From Nonomuraea solani (GTDB lineage Bacteria > Actinomycetota > Actinomycetes > Streptosporangiales > Streptosporangiaceae), in NCBI RefSeq assembly GCF_900108335.1, contig NZ_FNVT01000015.1, forward strand, positions 62,001-126,000: DNA of 64,000 nucleotides, given 5' to 3'. A model generated the notes under the pieces. That model had not been told where the DNA came from. It did no database searches and worked only from the letters and a program-made list of their open reading frames with translations. Shown one piece after another: positions 53,616-61,706 of the stretch; position 1 is the stretch's first letter; every line of letters starts with the position of its first letter. Both the position numbers and the translations under genes were made by a program.

Positions 53616-54157
53616 CCCGGCTGCTCCTGGCGCTCGTGATGGTGGCGGCGCTCGGCTCGGGCGCCGGCGCCGGGCGCCTGACCGCGGGCGGCCTGCCGGT
53701 CTCCGGCGGGTTCGCCATCGGTTACGTGCATTCGGTCTATCGCGCGCCCTCCGCGGAGGTGTTCACCGTGGAGGGCCGCCGTTTCACCATGCGGGCGGTG
53801 CTGTCGCTCAATGAGAGCGTGCTCGACTACTACGCCGTCGAAGGCGTCCGGACGCGTGATCCGGACGGCGTGTGGGTGCTGTGGCTGGCCGAGCCCGCCA
53901 CGTACGGGGAGCTGTCGCTGCTCACCACGTCGATCGGCCGCCGTACCCTGATCGCCGGCGGGCGTTGCCTGCCCCTCTATCCGGCCACGGGCGCCGCCGA
54001 GGTGCACCTGACGCTCCGGGCCACCCTGGACGTCCGCAGCCGGCCCTGTGACTACAACCAGTCCTTCTTCTTGAAGACCACGTACAGCGCCACCGAGCTG
54101 ACGGCGACCAGGACCGTGGAGACCCAGAAGCCCCACGTCTCCCCCGTCCCGGGATAG
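53612..54157 (+). CDS. DUF1850-domain protein, probably starting at CTG
   Basis: The likely start is CTG at 53612-53614, which overlaps the TAXI stop (CTGA, like the GTGA overlaps beside it) and has AAGGAG five bases upstream; it gives 181 residues with a full export signal (TRLLLALVMVAALGSGAGAG). GTG 53633 or ATG 53636 are later alternatives that lose most of the signal. The body has the DUF1850 features YVHSVYRAPSAEVF and later short strands; DUF1850 genes are frequent companions of TAXI-TRAP systems. The last ~35 codons (54052-54157) run antisense through the end of corA, and may be a read-through extension after loss of an earlier stop. Confidence 0.7.
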   Translation: MTRLLLALVMVAALGSGAGAGRLTAGGLPVSGGFAIGYVHSVYRAPSAEVFTVEGRRFTMRAVLSLNESVLDYYAVEGVRTRDPDGVWVLWLAEPATYGELSLLTTSIGRRTLIAGGRCLPLYPATGAAEVHLTLRATLDVRSRPCDYNQSFFLKTTYSATELTATRTVETQKPHVSPVPG

Positions 54158-55020
54158 GGCACGTTCTGGCCGTAGAAGCCGGTGATCGCGGTGGGCACGG
54201 CGATGATCGCGGCCCAGCTCGTGACCCGCTTCATGATCTCGTTGAGCCGGAAGCCCTGCTGGGACAGGCGGGTCTCGCGGGCGTTGGCGAGGGTGTCGCG
54301 GATGGAGTCGACCCCTTCGCCGACGCGCAGCACGTGGTCGTGGACGTCCTGGTAGTAGGGGGCCATCGCCGTGTCGCTGACGATGTCCTGGTCGCGGCGG
54401 AGCAGGGTGCCGACCACCTCGCGCATCGGCATGGTGATCTTGCGGAGGGCGGTGGTGTTCCTGCGCAGGACGTACATTCTGCGCTGCAGCTCCCTGCCGG
54501 CGCTCAGCCGCCCCTCGAACAGCACCTCCTCGAGGGCCTCCGCCTGCCCGTCGAGGTCCTGCACCAGGTCGAGCTGGCCGTCCACCACCGTGTGGAGCAG
54601 GCCGTGGAGCAGGAACGTCACGCCGTGCACCGCCAGGCGGGAGGTGGCGTCCCAGCGCCTGATCACCTCGCGGATGTCGAAGTGGTCGTTCTCCCGCACG
54701 GTGACCAGGGCGTTCCTGGTGACGAAGACGTTGATCTCGACGGCGTCGAGCCGTTCGTCCTCGACGCGCACGGCGTAGACGGTGACGAACAGGTGGTTGT
54801 CGTAGACGTCCACCTTCGGCCGCTGATGGTCGCCGATCACGTCTTCGACGGCCAGCTCGTGCAGCCCCAGCTCCTCGCCGATCGCCTTGAGCTCGTCGGG
54901 CGTGGGGGTGCACAGGTCGAACCAGACCGTGTTGTCCGGGTCTCCGACGTGGTCGGAGACCTCCTCGATCGGGAACCCTTCCTTTTCGAGGACGCCGTTG
55001 CGGTAGAGACGCGTGTGCAC
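54052..55020 (-). CDS. corA: CorA-family divalent-cation transporter with GQN motif
   Basis: 322 residues from the GTG at 55018-55020. The large cytosolic funnel domain (to ~260) holds FDLCTPTPDELKAIGEELGLHELAVEDV and the typical RENDHFDIREVI; two C-terminal helices follow. The pore motif reads GFYGQN where most CorA proteins have YGMN, so selectivity or gating may differ; the variant fits a CorA subgroup I associate with actinobacteria. It ends FKKKDWL, as usual. The start overlaps the stop of the DUF72 gene by one base (TAGTG), implying coupled translation. Confidence 0.88.
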   Translation of the reverse strand: MHTRLYRNGVLEKEGFPIEEVSDHVGDPDNTVWFDLCTPTPDELKAIGEELGLHELAVEDVIGDHQRPKVDVYDNHLFVTVYAVRVEDERLDAVEINVFVTRNALVTVRENDHFDIREVIRRWDATSRLAVHGVTFLLHGLLHTVVDGQLDLVQDLDGQAEALEEVLFEGRLSAGRELQRRMYVLRRNTTALRKITMPMREVVGTLLRRDQDIVSDTAMAPYYQDVHDHVLRVGEGVDSIRDTLANARETRLSQQGFRLNEIMKRVTSWAAIIAVPTAITGFYGQNVPYPGTGETWGFWVSTVLVAVSSVALYVVFKKKDWL

Positions 55021-55727
55021 TAGGTGAGTCTGGCAAATCGGCGGGCGTTGCGCACGGCGGCCCCTCCCGGGTCGTTGTTGAAGTAGACGTAGGCGTCCCG
55101 CCAGCCGGCCTCGTGGACGCGCCCGGCCCACGTCCGCAGCGCGGTGTCGCCGTACTCCATGCCCGCGCGCCCTTCGTGCAGGCGGACGTACCCCCAGTCG
55201 GCGGTGCGCCAGAGCGGGGTCACCGGGCGGCTGCGCCGGTCCGCCCAGCACAGCGCGGCCCCACGGTCGCGCAGGAGCCGCTCGATGTCGCCGGTCCACC
55301 AGGAGTCGTGGCGCGGCTCGACGGCCACCCGGACGTCGCCGGGGAAGCAGTCGAGGCAGCGGCCCAGCGCGGCGGCGTCGGCCTGGAGCGTGGGCGGGAG
55401 CTGCAGCAGGATCGGGCCGAGCTTGTCCCCCAGGCCGGCGGCGGCGTCCATGAGGCGCCGTACCGGCTCCTCCGGCTCCGACAGCCGCTTGATGTGGGTG
55501 AGGTATCGGCTGGCCTTGACGGCCATCACGAACCCGTCCGGAGTGCGCTCCCGCCAGGCGGCGAACGTGTCGCGGCTCGGCAGGCGGTAGAAGGCGTTGT
55601 TGCTCTCGACGGTGCCGAACTCCGCCGCGTACGTCTCCAGCCAGAGCCGCTGCGGCACGCCCGCCGGGTACAGCACGTCCCGCCAGTCCTTGTACTGCCA
55701 TCCCGACGTTCCTGCCAGCCATGTCAT
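55020..55727 (-). CDS. DUF72-domain protein (first copy)
   Basis: 235 residues. Opens LAGTSGWQYKDWRDVLYPAG, the DUF72 signature, then FGTVESNNAFYRLPSRDTFAAWRERTPDGF, LPPTLQADAAAL, VAVEPRHDSWW and YVYFNNDPGGAAVRNA. DUF72 proteins are TIM-barrel-like with no settled reaction, though nuclease- or endonuclease-IV-like folds have been suggested. It is co-transcribed with corA, whose start overlaps its stop. A second DUF72 gene lies 2.4 kb away at 58139; the two share the family core but differ clearly in length. Confidence 0.9.
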   Translation of the reverse strand: MTWLAGTSGWQYKDWRDVLYPAGVPQRLWLETYAAEFGTVESNNAFYRLPSRDTFAAWRERTPDGFVMAVKASRYLTHIKRLSEPEEPVRRLMDAAAGLGDKLGPILLQLPPTLQADAAALGRCLDCFPGDVRVAVEPRHDSWWTGDIERLLRDRGAALCWADRRSRPVTPLWRTADWGYVRLHEGRAGMEYGDTALRTWAGRVHEAGWRDAYVYFNNDPGGAAVRNARRFARLT

Positions 55728-55800
55728 GCCGTTGGGCTACCCCGGGCGGCGGGGTGCAGTACTGTCCTTGTTCGTCACCCCAAGGAGGACCTTTCACGCG

Positions 55801-57222
55801 ATGGGCGCCAACCACGCGCACGGCACCGCCGTCCCCACTTCGCGGCGCACGGTGGTGGCCGGTCTGGCCGTCCTGGTGCCGCTCGCCGTCATCACGCTCG
55901 CCGGCCTGCTGTGGCTCTGGCCGAGCGGGCAGGACGCCGCCGCGCCACAGTCCGGCGTCGAGCGGCTGACCGGCACGGTCACCGGTGTCACGCTCGCCAA
56001 GTGCCCGGCCGCGACGCCGGGCTCGCCCCAGCCGGACCCGGCGACCTGTGGCAACGCCACCGTCCGGGTCAAGGACGGGCCCGACGTGGGCAAGGACGTC
56101 AAGCTCCGCCTGCCGGGCGGGCCCGGGGCGCAGCACTTCGCCGTCGACGACGAGGTGATCCTGCTGCGCGACGGGGAGGGCGCCTACCAGATCTCCGACC
56201 ACGACCGGGCGCTGCCGCTGTGGTTGTTCGGGGCGGCGTTCGCGCTGGCGGTGATCGCCTTCGGCCGCTGGCGCGGGGTGATGGCGCTGGTCGGGCTGGT
56301 GGTGACGTTCGTGCTGCTGCTGACGTTCGTGATCCCCGGCATCCTGGAGGGCAAGCCGCCCATCCTGGTGGCCATCGTGGGGGCGGCGGCGATCATGCTG
56401 GCGGTGCTCTACCTGACGCACGGCTTCTCGCTGCCCACGTCGATGGCCGTGCTCGGCACGATGGCCAGCCTCACGCTGACGGGGCTGCTGTCGTACGGCG
56501 CGCTGGGGTTCGCGCGGCTCAACGGGGTCACCGACGACAGCGCGCTGATGCTGGGCATGAGCCTGTCGATCGACACGCAGGGGCTGCTGCTGGCCAGCAT
56601 CATCATCGGCGCGCTGGGGGTGCTCGACGACGTCACGGTGACGCAGGCGGTGACGGTGGCCGAGCTCGCGCACGCCAACCCCTCCTACGGCTTCACCCGT
56701 CTCTACCGGTCGGCGAGCCGGATCGGGCGGGCGCACATCGCCTCGGTGATCAACACGATCATCCTGGCGTACGCGGGCGCGTCGCTGCCGTTGCTGCTGC
56801 TGTTCAGCATCGGCGCGCAGCCTCTGGGCGAGGTGCTGACGACACCGGTGATCGCCCAGGAGATCGTCCGCAGCATCGTCGGCACCCTGGGACTGATCGC
56901 CGCGGTGCCCATCACCACGGCCCTGGCCGCCCTGACGGCCTCCCGCCGCTCCCACGAGGAGGAGCCTCATGACGAGGAGCCGCTCCCCCGCCGTGAGGGC
57001 AGGCGGGTCACCGTCAAGGACACGTCCGACGACTTCTTCGCGCCGCACGCCGACGACGAGGACTTCTTCTCCCCGCAGCCGACCGGCCCTCAGCCCGCCG
57101 TCACCCGGCAGGACGTGACCTCGCCTCCCGGTGGGTTCTTCACGCCGCAGCCGCGCCAGGAAGAGACCCCGCCGCTCCCCGAGCGTCCCGCGCGGGGCCG
57201 CCGGCGCCGCACGGGCCCCTGA
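55801..57222 (+). CDS. YibE/F-family membrane protein
   Basis: 473 residues from the ATG at 55801; AAGGAGG sits 12 bases upstream, a slightly long spacing. An N-terminal helix, a small external beta domain (~50-140, with the cysteine pair LAKCPA/ATCGNA) and about eight further helices match YibE/F: WLFGAAFALAVIAFGRWRGVMALVGL, LTHGFSLPTSMAVLGTMASLTLTGLLSYG, GALGVLDDVTVTQAVTVAEL. The last ~90 residues are a charged, disordered cytosolic tail with repeated DDFF/EDFF/GGFF motifs. Transport of an unknown substrate is presumed. It ends six bases from the convergent NAD kinase gene. Confidence 0.88.
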   Translation: MGANHAHGTAVPTSRRTVVAGLAVLVPLAVITLAGLLWLWPSGQDAAAPQSGVERLTGTVTGVTLAKCPAATPGSPQPDPATCGNATVRVKDGPDVGKDVKLRLPGGPGAQHFAVDDEVILLRDGEGAYQISDHDRALPLWLFGAAFALAVIAFGRWRGVMALVGLVVTFVLLLTFVIPGILEGKPPILVAIVGAAAIMLAVLYLTHGFSLPTSMAVLGTMASLTLTGLLSYGALGFARLNGVTDDSALMLGMSLSIDTQGLLLASIIIGALGVLDDVTVTQAVTVAELAHANPSYGFTRLYRSASRIGRAHIASVINTIILAYAGASLPLLLLFSIGAQPLGEVLTTPVIAQEIVRSIVGTLGLIAAVPITTALAALTASRRSHEEEPHDEEPLPRREGRRVTVKDTSDDFFAPHADDEDFFSPQPTGPQPAVTRQDVTSPPGGFFTPQPRQEETPPLPERPARGRRRRTGP

Positions 57223-57228
57223 GCGGGG

Positions 57229-58086
57229 TCAGTCGGCCTCGGCGCTGCCGCCCACGCGGAGCTTGCGGCGGGCGCGCTCGTAGAACGTGGTGCCCAGCCG
57301 GACCACCTTGGCCGCCCCCGGCCAGGCGGTGACGGTGACGCTCTCGCCGGGGCACAGGTGGGCGACCACGGCCCCGTCGACCTCCACGGCCAGCCGCCCG
57401 CTGGTCGGCAGCACATGGAGGGTCACGTCCTCGTCGGCGGGCAGCACCAGGGCCCGGTTGAAGGAGGAGTGGGCGGCGGCGGCCACCACGAGCACCGCCT
57501 CCACCCGGGGCGAGACGATGGGGCCGCCGGCGGAGAAGCTGTAGGCGGTGGACCCGGTGGAGGTGGCCACGATGACGGCGTCGGCGGCGTAGCGGACGAA
57601 GGGGCTGCCGGCCGGGGTGACGGACACGGCGGCCAGCCCGTCGCCGGGGATGCGGACGAGCGCGATGTCGTTGAACGCGGTCACGTCGACGCCCGACACG
57701 GAGCAGCGGATGGCCATGCGCGGCTCGATCGTGTACGCGTGCGCGTCGATCGCCGACAGCGTGTCGGCCAGCTCGTCCACGTCGATCTCGGCCAGGAACC
57801 CGAGCTTGCCGAGGTTGACCCCCAGGATCGGCGTGGGCCGCCCGGCGATCAGCCGCATCGTGCGCAGCATCGTGCCGTCACCGCCGAGCCCCACCAGCAG
57901 GTCGGCCCGGTCGACGAGGGTGGCCGTGTCGACGGCCACGGCGGTGCAGTCGATGCGCCCCACCTCGTCGGGCAGGCCGATCACCGTGGCGCCCTTGTCC
58001 CCGGCCCAGCGCAGGATGGTGTCGATCGCCTTCCTGGAGTCGCGCTGGGGATGCAACACCAGCCCGACCGTCCCGACCATGCCCAT
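57229..58086 (-). CDS. nadK: NAD kinase
   Basis: 285 residues. Phosphorylates NAD to NADP. Signature GLGGDGTMLRTMRL near residue 70, FNDIALVR with the conserved Asn-Asp near residue 140, ADAVIVATSTGSTAYSFSAGGPIVSP near residue 170 and VEVDGAVVAHL near the end. Length and order are typical of actinobacterial NAD kinases. No DNA-repair gene (recN) or rRNA methyltransferase gene, its usual neighbours in many actinobacteria, is adjacent, so this may be a second nadK. It starts about 50 bases from the divergent DUF72 gene. Confidence 0.94.
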   Translation of the reverse strand: MGMVGTVGLVLHPQRDSRKAIDTILRWAGDKGATVIGLPDEVGRIDCTAVAVDTATLVDRADLLVGLGGDGTMLRTMRLIAGRPTPILGVNLGKLGFLAEIDVDELADTLSAIDAHAYTIEPRMAIRCSVSGVDVTAFNDIALVRIPGDGLAAVSVTPAGSPFVRYAADAVIVATSTGSTAYSFSAGGPIVSPRVEAVLVVAAAAHSSFNRALVLPADEDVTLHVLPTSGRLAVEVDGAVVAHLCPGESVTVTAWPGAAKVVRLGTTFYERARRKLRVGGSAEAD

Positions 58087-58138
58087 GAGGCCAGCTTACG
58101 GTGCCCCCGGAGCGCGATCTTCGGTAGCGTCCTCTTTC

Positions 58139-59002
58139 ATGCGGCTTCACGTGGGATGTGCGATGTGGGCTCACGCGCGCTGGCAGGGGCGCCTCCTGCC
58201 CGCCGGGCTCGCGCCGGGTGAGCGCCTTCGGGCGTACGCGTCGTGGTGCGACGCCGTGGAGGGCAACACCACGTTCTACGCCACCCCGTCCAGGAGCACG
58301 GTGGAGTCCTGGGCCGCCCAGACCTCGCCCGATTTCCGTTTCGTGGTCAAGCTGCCCAAGCCGGTCACCCACGAGCACCACCTGATGGGCGCCGACGAGG
58401 TCCTGCGCGCCTTCCTGGACGCGATCGAGCCGCTGGGGCCGCGGGCGCACGCGCTGTGGATCCAGTTGCCGGCCTCGTTCTCCCCGGCCGACGCCGGCAC
58501 GCTGGCGGCCTTCCTGCACCGCCTGCCCCGGTCCCACCGGTACGCCGTCGAGGTGCGCCACCGCGCCTTCTTCGAAGACGAGCGCTCCGCCCGCCTGCTC
58601 GAACGGGTGCTGGCCGCCAGGGACGCCGAGTGGGTGCCGTTCGACACCACGGTCATGTTCCAGAGCCCGCCGGCCAGCGACGCCGAGCGGGACGCGTGGG
58701 CGAAGAAGCCGCGCGTGCCACGGCGTTCGCGGGCCCTCACCGGTCACCCGATCGTCCGCTATCTGGGGCGCGACGCCGAGGAGCGCACGGTGGAGGGCTG
58801 GCGGCCCTGGCTGGGCACGGTGGCGGAGTGGCTGCGCGAGGGGCGGTCACCGACCGTGTTCATCCACACCCCGGACAACGCCGACGCCCCGGTCCTGGCC
58901 CGCCGGTTCCACGACGAGGTGCGCGCGCTCGTCCCGGACCTCGACCCGCTGCCCACGCCGATGCCCCTCCCGGAGCCGGACGAGCCGCTGACGCTGTTCT
59001 GA
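58139..59002 (+). CDS. DUF72-domain protein (second copy)
   Basis: 287 residues from the ATG at 58139. tagcgt lies about eight bases upstream and there is no ribosome site, suggesting leaderless transcription. DUF72 core: LHVGCAMWAHARWQGRLLP, DAVEGNTTFYATPSRSTVESWAAQTSPDFRFVVKLPK, LPASFSPADAGTL, YAVEVRHRAFF, and a C-terminal FIHTPDNADAPVLARRFHDEV. It is longer than the copy at 55020 and belongs to a different branch (CAMW in place of SGWQY). Function unknown. Confidence 0.9.
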   Translation: MRLHVGCAMWAHARWQGRLLPAGLAPGERLRAYASWCDAVEGNTTFYATPSRSTVESWAAQTSPDFRFVVKLPKPVTHEHHLMGADEVLRAFLDAIEPLGPRAHALWIQLPASFSPADAGTLAAFLHRLPRSHRYAVEVRHRAFFEDERSARLLERVLAARDAEWVPFDTTVMFQSPPASDAERDAWAKKPRVPRRSRALTGHPIVRYLGRDAEERTVEGWRPWLGTVAEWLREGRSPTVFIHTPDNADAPVLARRFHDEVRALVPDLDPLPTPMPLPEPDEPLTLF

Positions 59003-59103
59003 ACGTTTCATGTGTCCGCCCAGGTCAGGCGGCCCCCGGGGGCGGTGATCTACCCCGGGGGCGCGGGCCGGTGTGATACTTCCTCGACTTCCGAGGAGGA
59101 TGC

Positions 59104-59316
59104 ATGCGCAAAGCAGCGACGTTACTCGCCTCGACCGCCCTGGCCACCGGCCTGGCGCTGTCGGCCGGCGCGGCCCCGGCCCAGGCCGAGACGCTCCGCA
59201 ACGTCTACTACTACGACTGGGACTGCCACCGGGTCGGGAACCTCGGCATCGACAGCGGCTGGTGGACCTCCTACCGGTGCGTCCCTCAGGGTCAGTACTG
59301 GTTCCTGTACGCCTGA
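59104..59316 (+). CDS. Small secreted peptide
   Basis: 70 residues: signal peptide of ~32 (MRKAATLLASTALATGLALS, then a GAAPAQA cleavage region) and a ~38-residue mature peptide rich in Tyr/Trp (NVYYYDWDCHRVGNL, SGWWTSYRC, QYWFLYA) with two cysteines that can pair. GAGGAGG lies five bases before the ATG and gatact about 30 bases upstream serves as a -10. It resembles the small exported peptides common in actinomycetes, but I cannot name a family. It ends seven bases from the convergent glucarate dehydratase gene. Confidence 0.75.
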   Translation: MRKAATLLASTALATGLALSAGAAPAQAETLRNVYYYDWDCHRVGNLGIDSGWWTSYRCVPQGQYWFLYA

Positions 59317-59323
59317 CGCACCT

Positions 59324-60646
59324 TCATCGCACCAGGCAGGGCCGTTTCGGGTCGAAGGTCCAGCCCTCCACGAGGTAGCGCATGGCGACGGCGTCGTCGC
59401 GGGCGCCCAGGCCCCGGCTCAGGTAGAGCTCGTGGGCCGCGGCCAGGGCGTCCCGGTCGAGCTCGACCCCCAGCCCGGGGGTGACGGGCACGTCGATGCC
59501 GCCGTCGGTGATCTGGAACGGCTTGGTGGTGAGCGCCTGGCCGTCCTGCCAGATCCAGTGCGTGTCCAGCGCCGTGATCTCGCCCGGCGCGGCCGCTCCG
59601 ACGTGTGTGAACATCGCCAGCGAGATGTCGAAGTGGTTGTTGGAGTGCGATCCCCAGGTCAGGCCGAAGTCGTGGCAGAGCTGGGCGACGCGCACGGATC
59701 CGGCCATGGTCCAGAAGTGCGGGTCGGCGAGCGGGATGTCCACCGCGGCGGCGCGTACGGCGTGCGCCATCTCCCGCCAGTCGGTGGCGATCATGTTGGT
59801 CGCGGTCGGCAGCCCGGTGGCCCGCTTGAACTCGGCCATCGTCTCCCGCCCGGAGAACCGGCCCTCGGCGCCGCACGGGTCCTCGGCGTAGGCGAGGACG
59901 TCGCCGAGCCCTCTGCACAGCCGGACGGCGTCGGCCAGCAGCCAGCCGCCGTTGGGGTCGAGGGTGATCCGGGCGTCGGGGAAGCGGCGGGCCAGCGCCG
60001 TGACGGCCGCGATCTCCTCCTCGCCGGCCAGCACGCCGCCCTTGAGCTTGAAGTCGGTGAAGCCGTAGCGCTCGCGGGCGGCCTCGGCCAGCGCGACCAC
60101 CGCGTCGGGCGTGAGCGCCTCCTGGCGGCGCAGCCGGGACCAGTGGTCGCCGCCACCGTCGTCGACCACGTACGGCAGGTCCGTCTTGCCCGGGTCGCCC
60201 ACGTAGAACAGGTAGCCCAGCATCGGCACCCGGTCGCGCTGCCGGCCCTCGCCGAGCAGCTCGGCCACGGGCACGCCGAGGTATTGGCCGTGCAGGTCGA
60301 GCAGGCTGGATTCGAGGCCGGTGACCGCGTGGACGGTGGTGCGCAGGTCGAACGTCTGCAGGCCGCGGCCGCCGGCGTCGCGGCCGGCGAACCGCTCGGC
60401 CACCAGGCGCAGCAGGCTGCGGTAGCGGGCCACCGGCTCTCCCGCCAGCAGCGCGCCCGCCTCCTCGATGGTGCGGCGGATGGCCTCGCCGCCGGGCACC
60501 TCGCCGAGGCCGGTGCGCCCGTCGGAGTCGATGGTGATGACGACGTTGCGGGTGAAGTACGGCCCGTGCGCGCCGCTCAGGTTGAGCAGCATGCTGTCGT
60601 GTCCGGCGACGGGGACGACCTCGACGCGCTCGATGGTGGGAGACAA
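59324..60646 (-). CDS. gudD: Glucarate dehydratase
   Basis: 440 residues from the TTG at 60644-60646, with AGGGG about ten bases upstream. Enolase-superfamily enzyme that dehydrates D-glucarate (and L-idarate) to 5-keto-4-deoxyglucarate. FKLKGG near residue 198 gives the KxK catalytic lysine; metal ligands follow in TLDPNGGW, YAEDPCG and ATNMIATDW, and SHSNNHFD provides the catalytic His near residue 335. Full length and all key residues present. It follows kdgD by 11 bases in one operon, driven by the LysR-linked promoter at 61643-61696. Confidence 0.94.
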   Translation of the reverse strand: MSPTIERVEVVPVAGHDSMLLNLSGAHGPYFTRNVVITIDSDGRTGLGEVPGGEAIRRTIEEAGALLAGEPVARYRSLLRLVAERFAGRDAGGRGLQTFDLRTTVHAVTGLESSLLDLHGQYLGVPVAELLGEGRQRDRVPMLGYLFYVGDPGKTDLPYVVDDGGGDHWSRLRRQEALTPDAVVALAEAARERYGFTDFKLKGGVLAGEEEIAAVTALARRFPDARITLDPNGGWLLADAVRLCRGLGDVLAYAEDPCGAEGRFSGRETMAEFKRATGLPTATNMIATDWREMAHAVRAAAVDIPLADPHFWTMAGSVRVAQLCHDFGLTWGSHSNNHFDISLAMFTHVGAAAPGEITALDTHWIWQDGQALTTKPFQITDGGIDVPVTPGLGVELDRDALAAAHELYLSRGLGARDDAVAMRYLVEGWTFDPKRPCLVR

Positions 60647-60657
60647 GACGGCGGCCC

Positions 60658-61572
60658 CTAGCTGATCTTGTTGATGAGGGTGGTCAGCTCGGCGAGCTCG
60701 CCGTCCGTGAGGTTCTGCAGCGGCGGCCGCACCCCTCCCGCCGGGCGGCCGACGGCGGCCAGGCCCGCCTTGATGATCGACACGGCGTAGCCCTTCGTGC
60801 GGTCGCGGATGTCCAGGTAGGGGATCAGGAACTCCTTGACGCGCCGGTAGACCGCGTCGCGGTCCTGGGCCTTGACGTCGGCGTAGAAGTCGAGCGCGTA
60901 CTGCGGGACGAAGTTGAAGATCGCCGACGAGTACGTGCTCACGCCGAGCTGCAGCAGCGGCAGCGCGAACGTCTCGGCCGTGGGCAGGCCGCCGATGTAG
61001 GCCAGGCGGTCGCCGACGGAGGCGTAGATGCGGGTGAGGTTCTCGATGTCGCCGACGCCGTCCTTGAACCCGATGAGGGTCGCGTTGCGGTCGGCCAGGG
61101 CCTCGACGGAGCGGTCGTTCAGCACCGCGTTGGCCCGGCTGTAGACGATCACGCCCAGCCCGGTGCTGCCACAGACCGCGGAGATGTGCTCGACCAGGCC
61201 CGCCTGGCCGGCCTCCGTCAGGTAGGGAGGCATGAGGAGCACGCCGTCGGCGCCGGCCGCCTCGGCCGCCTTGGCCTGGGCGATGGCGTTCACGGTGCCG
61301 CCGGTCGCCGGGGCCACGACCGGCACCTTGCCGTTCACCTCGGTCACCGCCGCGCGGACCACCTGGTCGATCTCGGCCGGGGTGAGCGAGAAGCCCTCAC
61401 CCGTGCCGCCGGCGGCGAACAGGCCGGCCACGGGGTATTCGCTCAGCCAGGCGAGGTGGTCACGGTAGCGCGCCTCGTCGAACTGCAGATCGTCGGTGAA
61501 ATGCGTGACGGGGAAGGACAACAGGCCGCTCTTGAGCTGTGTGGCGAGCTCCTGCGGCGAGTGGTTCGGCAT
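60658..61572 (-). CDS. kdgD: 5-dehydro-4-deoxyglucarate dehydratase
   Basis: 304 residues, DHDPS/NAL aldolase superfamily. Converts 5-keto-4-deoxyglucarate to 2-ketoglutarate semialdehyde, the step after GudD. The Schiff-base Lys lies in LIGFKDGVGD near residue 172; the conserved Tyr is in GVIVYSRAN, and FAAGGTGEGFSLT is the phosphate/carboxylate loop. GAGGAG lies eight bases before the ATG, and a GC-rich hairpin (about 61590-61620) sits in the ~64-base leader. First gene of the kdgD-gudD operon. Confidence 0.94.
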   Translation of the reverse strand: MPNHSPQELATQLKSGLLSFPVTHFTDDLQFDEARYRDHLAWLSEYPVAGLFAAGGTGEGFSLTPAEIDQVVRAAVTEVNGKVPVVAPATGGTVNAIAQAKAAEAAGADGVLLMPPYLTEAGQAGLVEHISAVCGSTGLGVIVYSRANAVLNDRSVEALADRNATLIGFKDGVGDIENLTRIYASVGDRLAYIGGLPTAETFALPLLQLGVSTYSSAIFNFVPQYALDFYADVKAQDRDAVYRRVKEFLIPYLDIRDRTKGYAVSIIKAGLAAVGRPAGGVRPPLQNLTDGELAELTTLINKIS

Positions 61573-61642
61573 GACGGGCGCTCCTCGCTTTACACGCGGC
61601 GGTGGGAAGAGCCCCCGCCGCCGGTAAGGTCTGTCGCCGTCA

Positions 61643-61696
61643 GGCTAAAGAAGTGGGGCGATTCCTGTCCAAGTGCGATTCTGTATCCGACGATAC
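61643..61696 (-). promoter_or_regulatory. kdgD-gudD promoter module with LysR box
   Basis: Minus strand order: box GTATC-N4-GATAC (61683-61696), 11 bases, TGGACAGGAATCG (61659-61671), 10 bases, TTAGCC (-10, 61643-61648). Spacing and sequence match the module at 62640-62693 base for base in layout. The box centre lies about 55-60 bases upstream of the expected start of transcription, the normal recognition-site position for LysR activators. Confidence 0.75.
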
Positions 61697-61706
61697 CGCC
61701 AGGGCA

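Noticed and set aside
55021..57048. An N-terminal extension of CorA to nearly 1000 residues
   Set aside because: It would be antisense to YibE/F and out of frame with DUF72, with shadow composition; the GTG at 55020 starts the CorA fold and overlaps the DUF72 stop.
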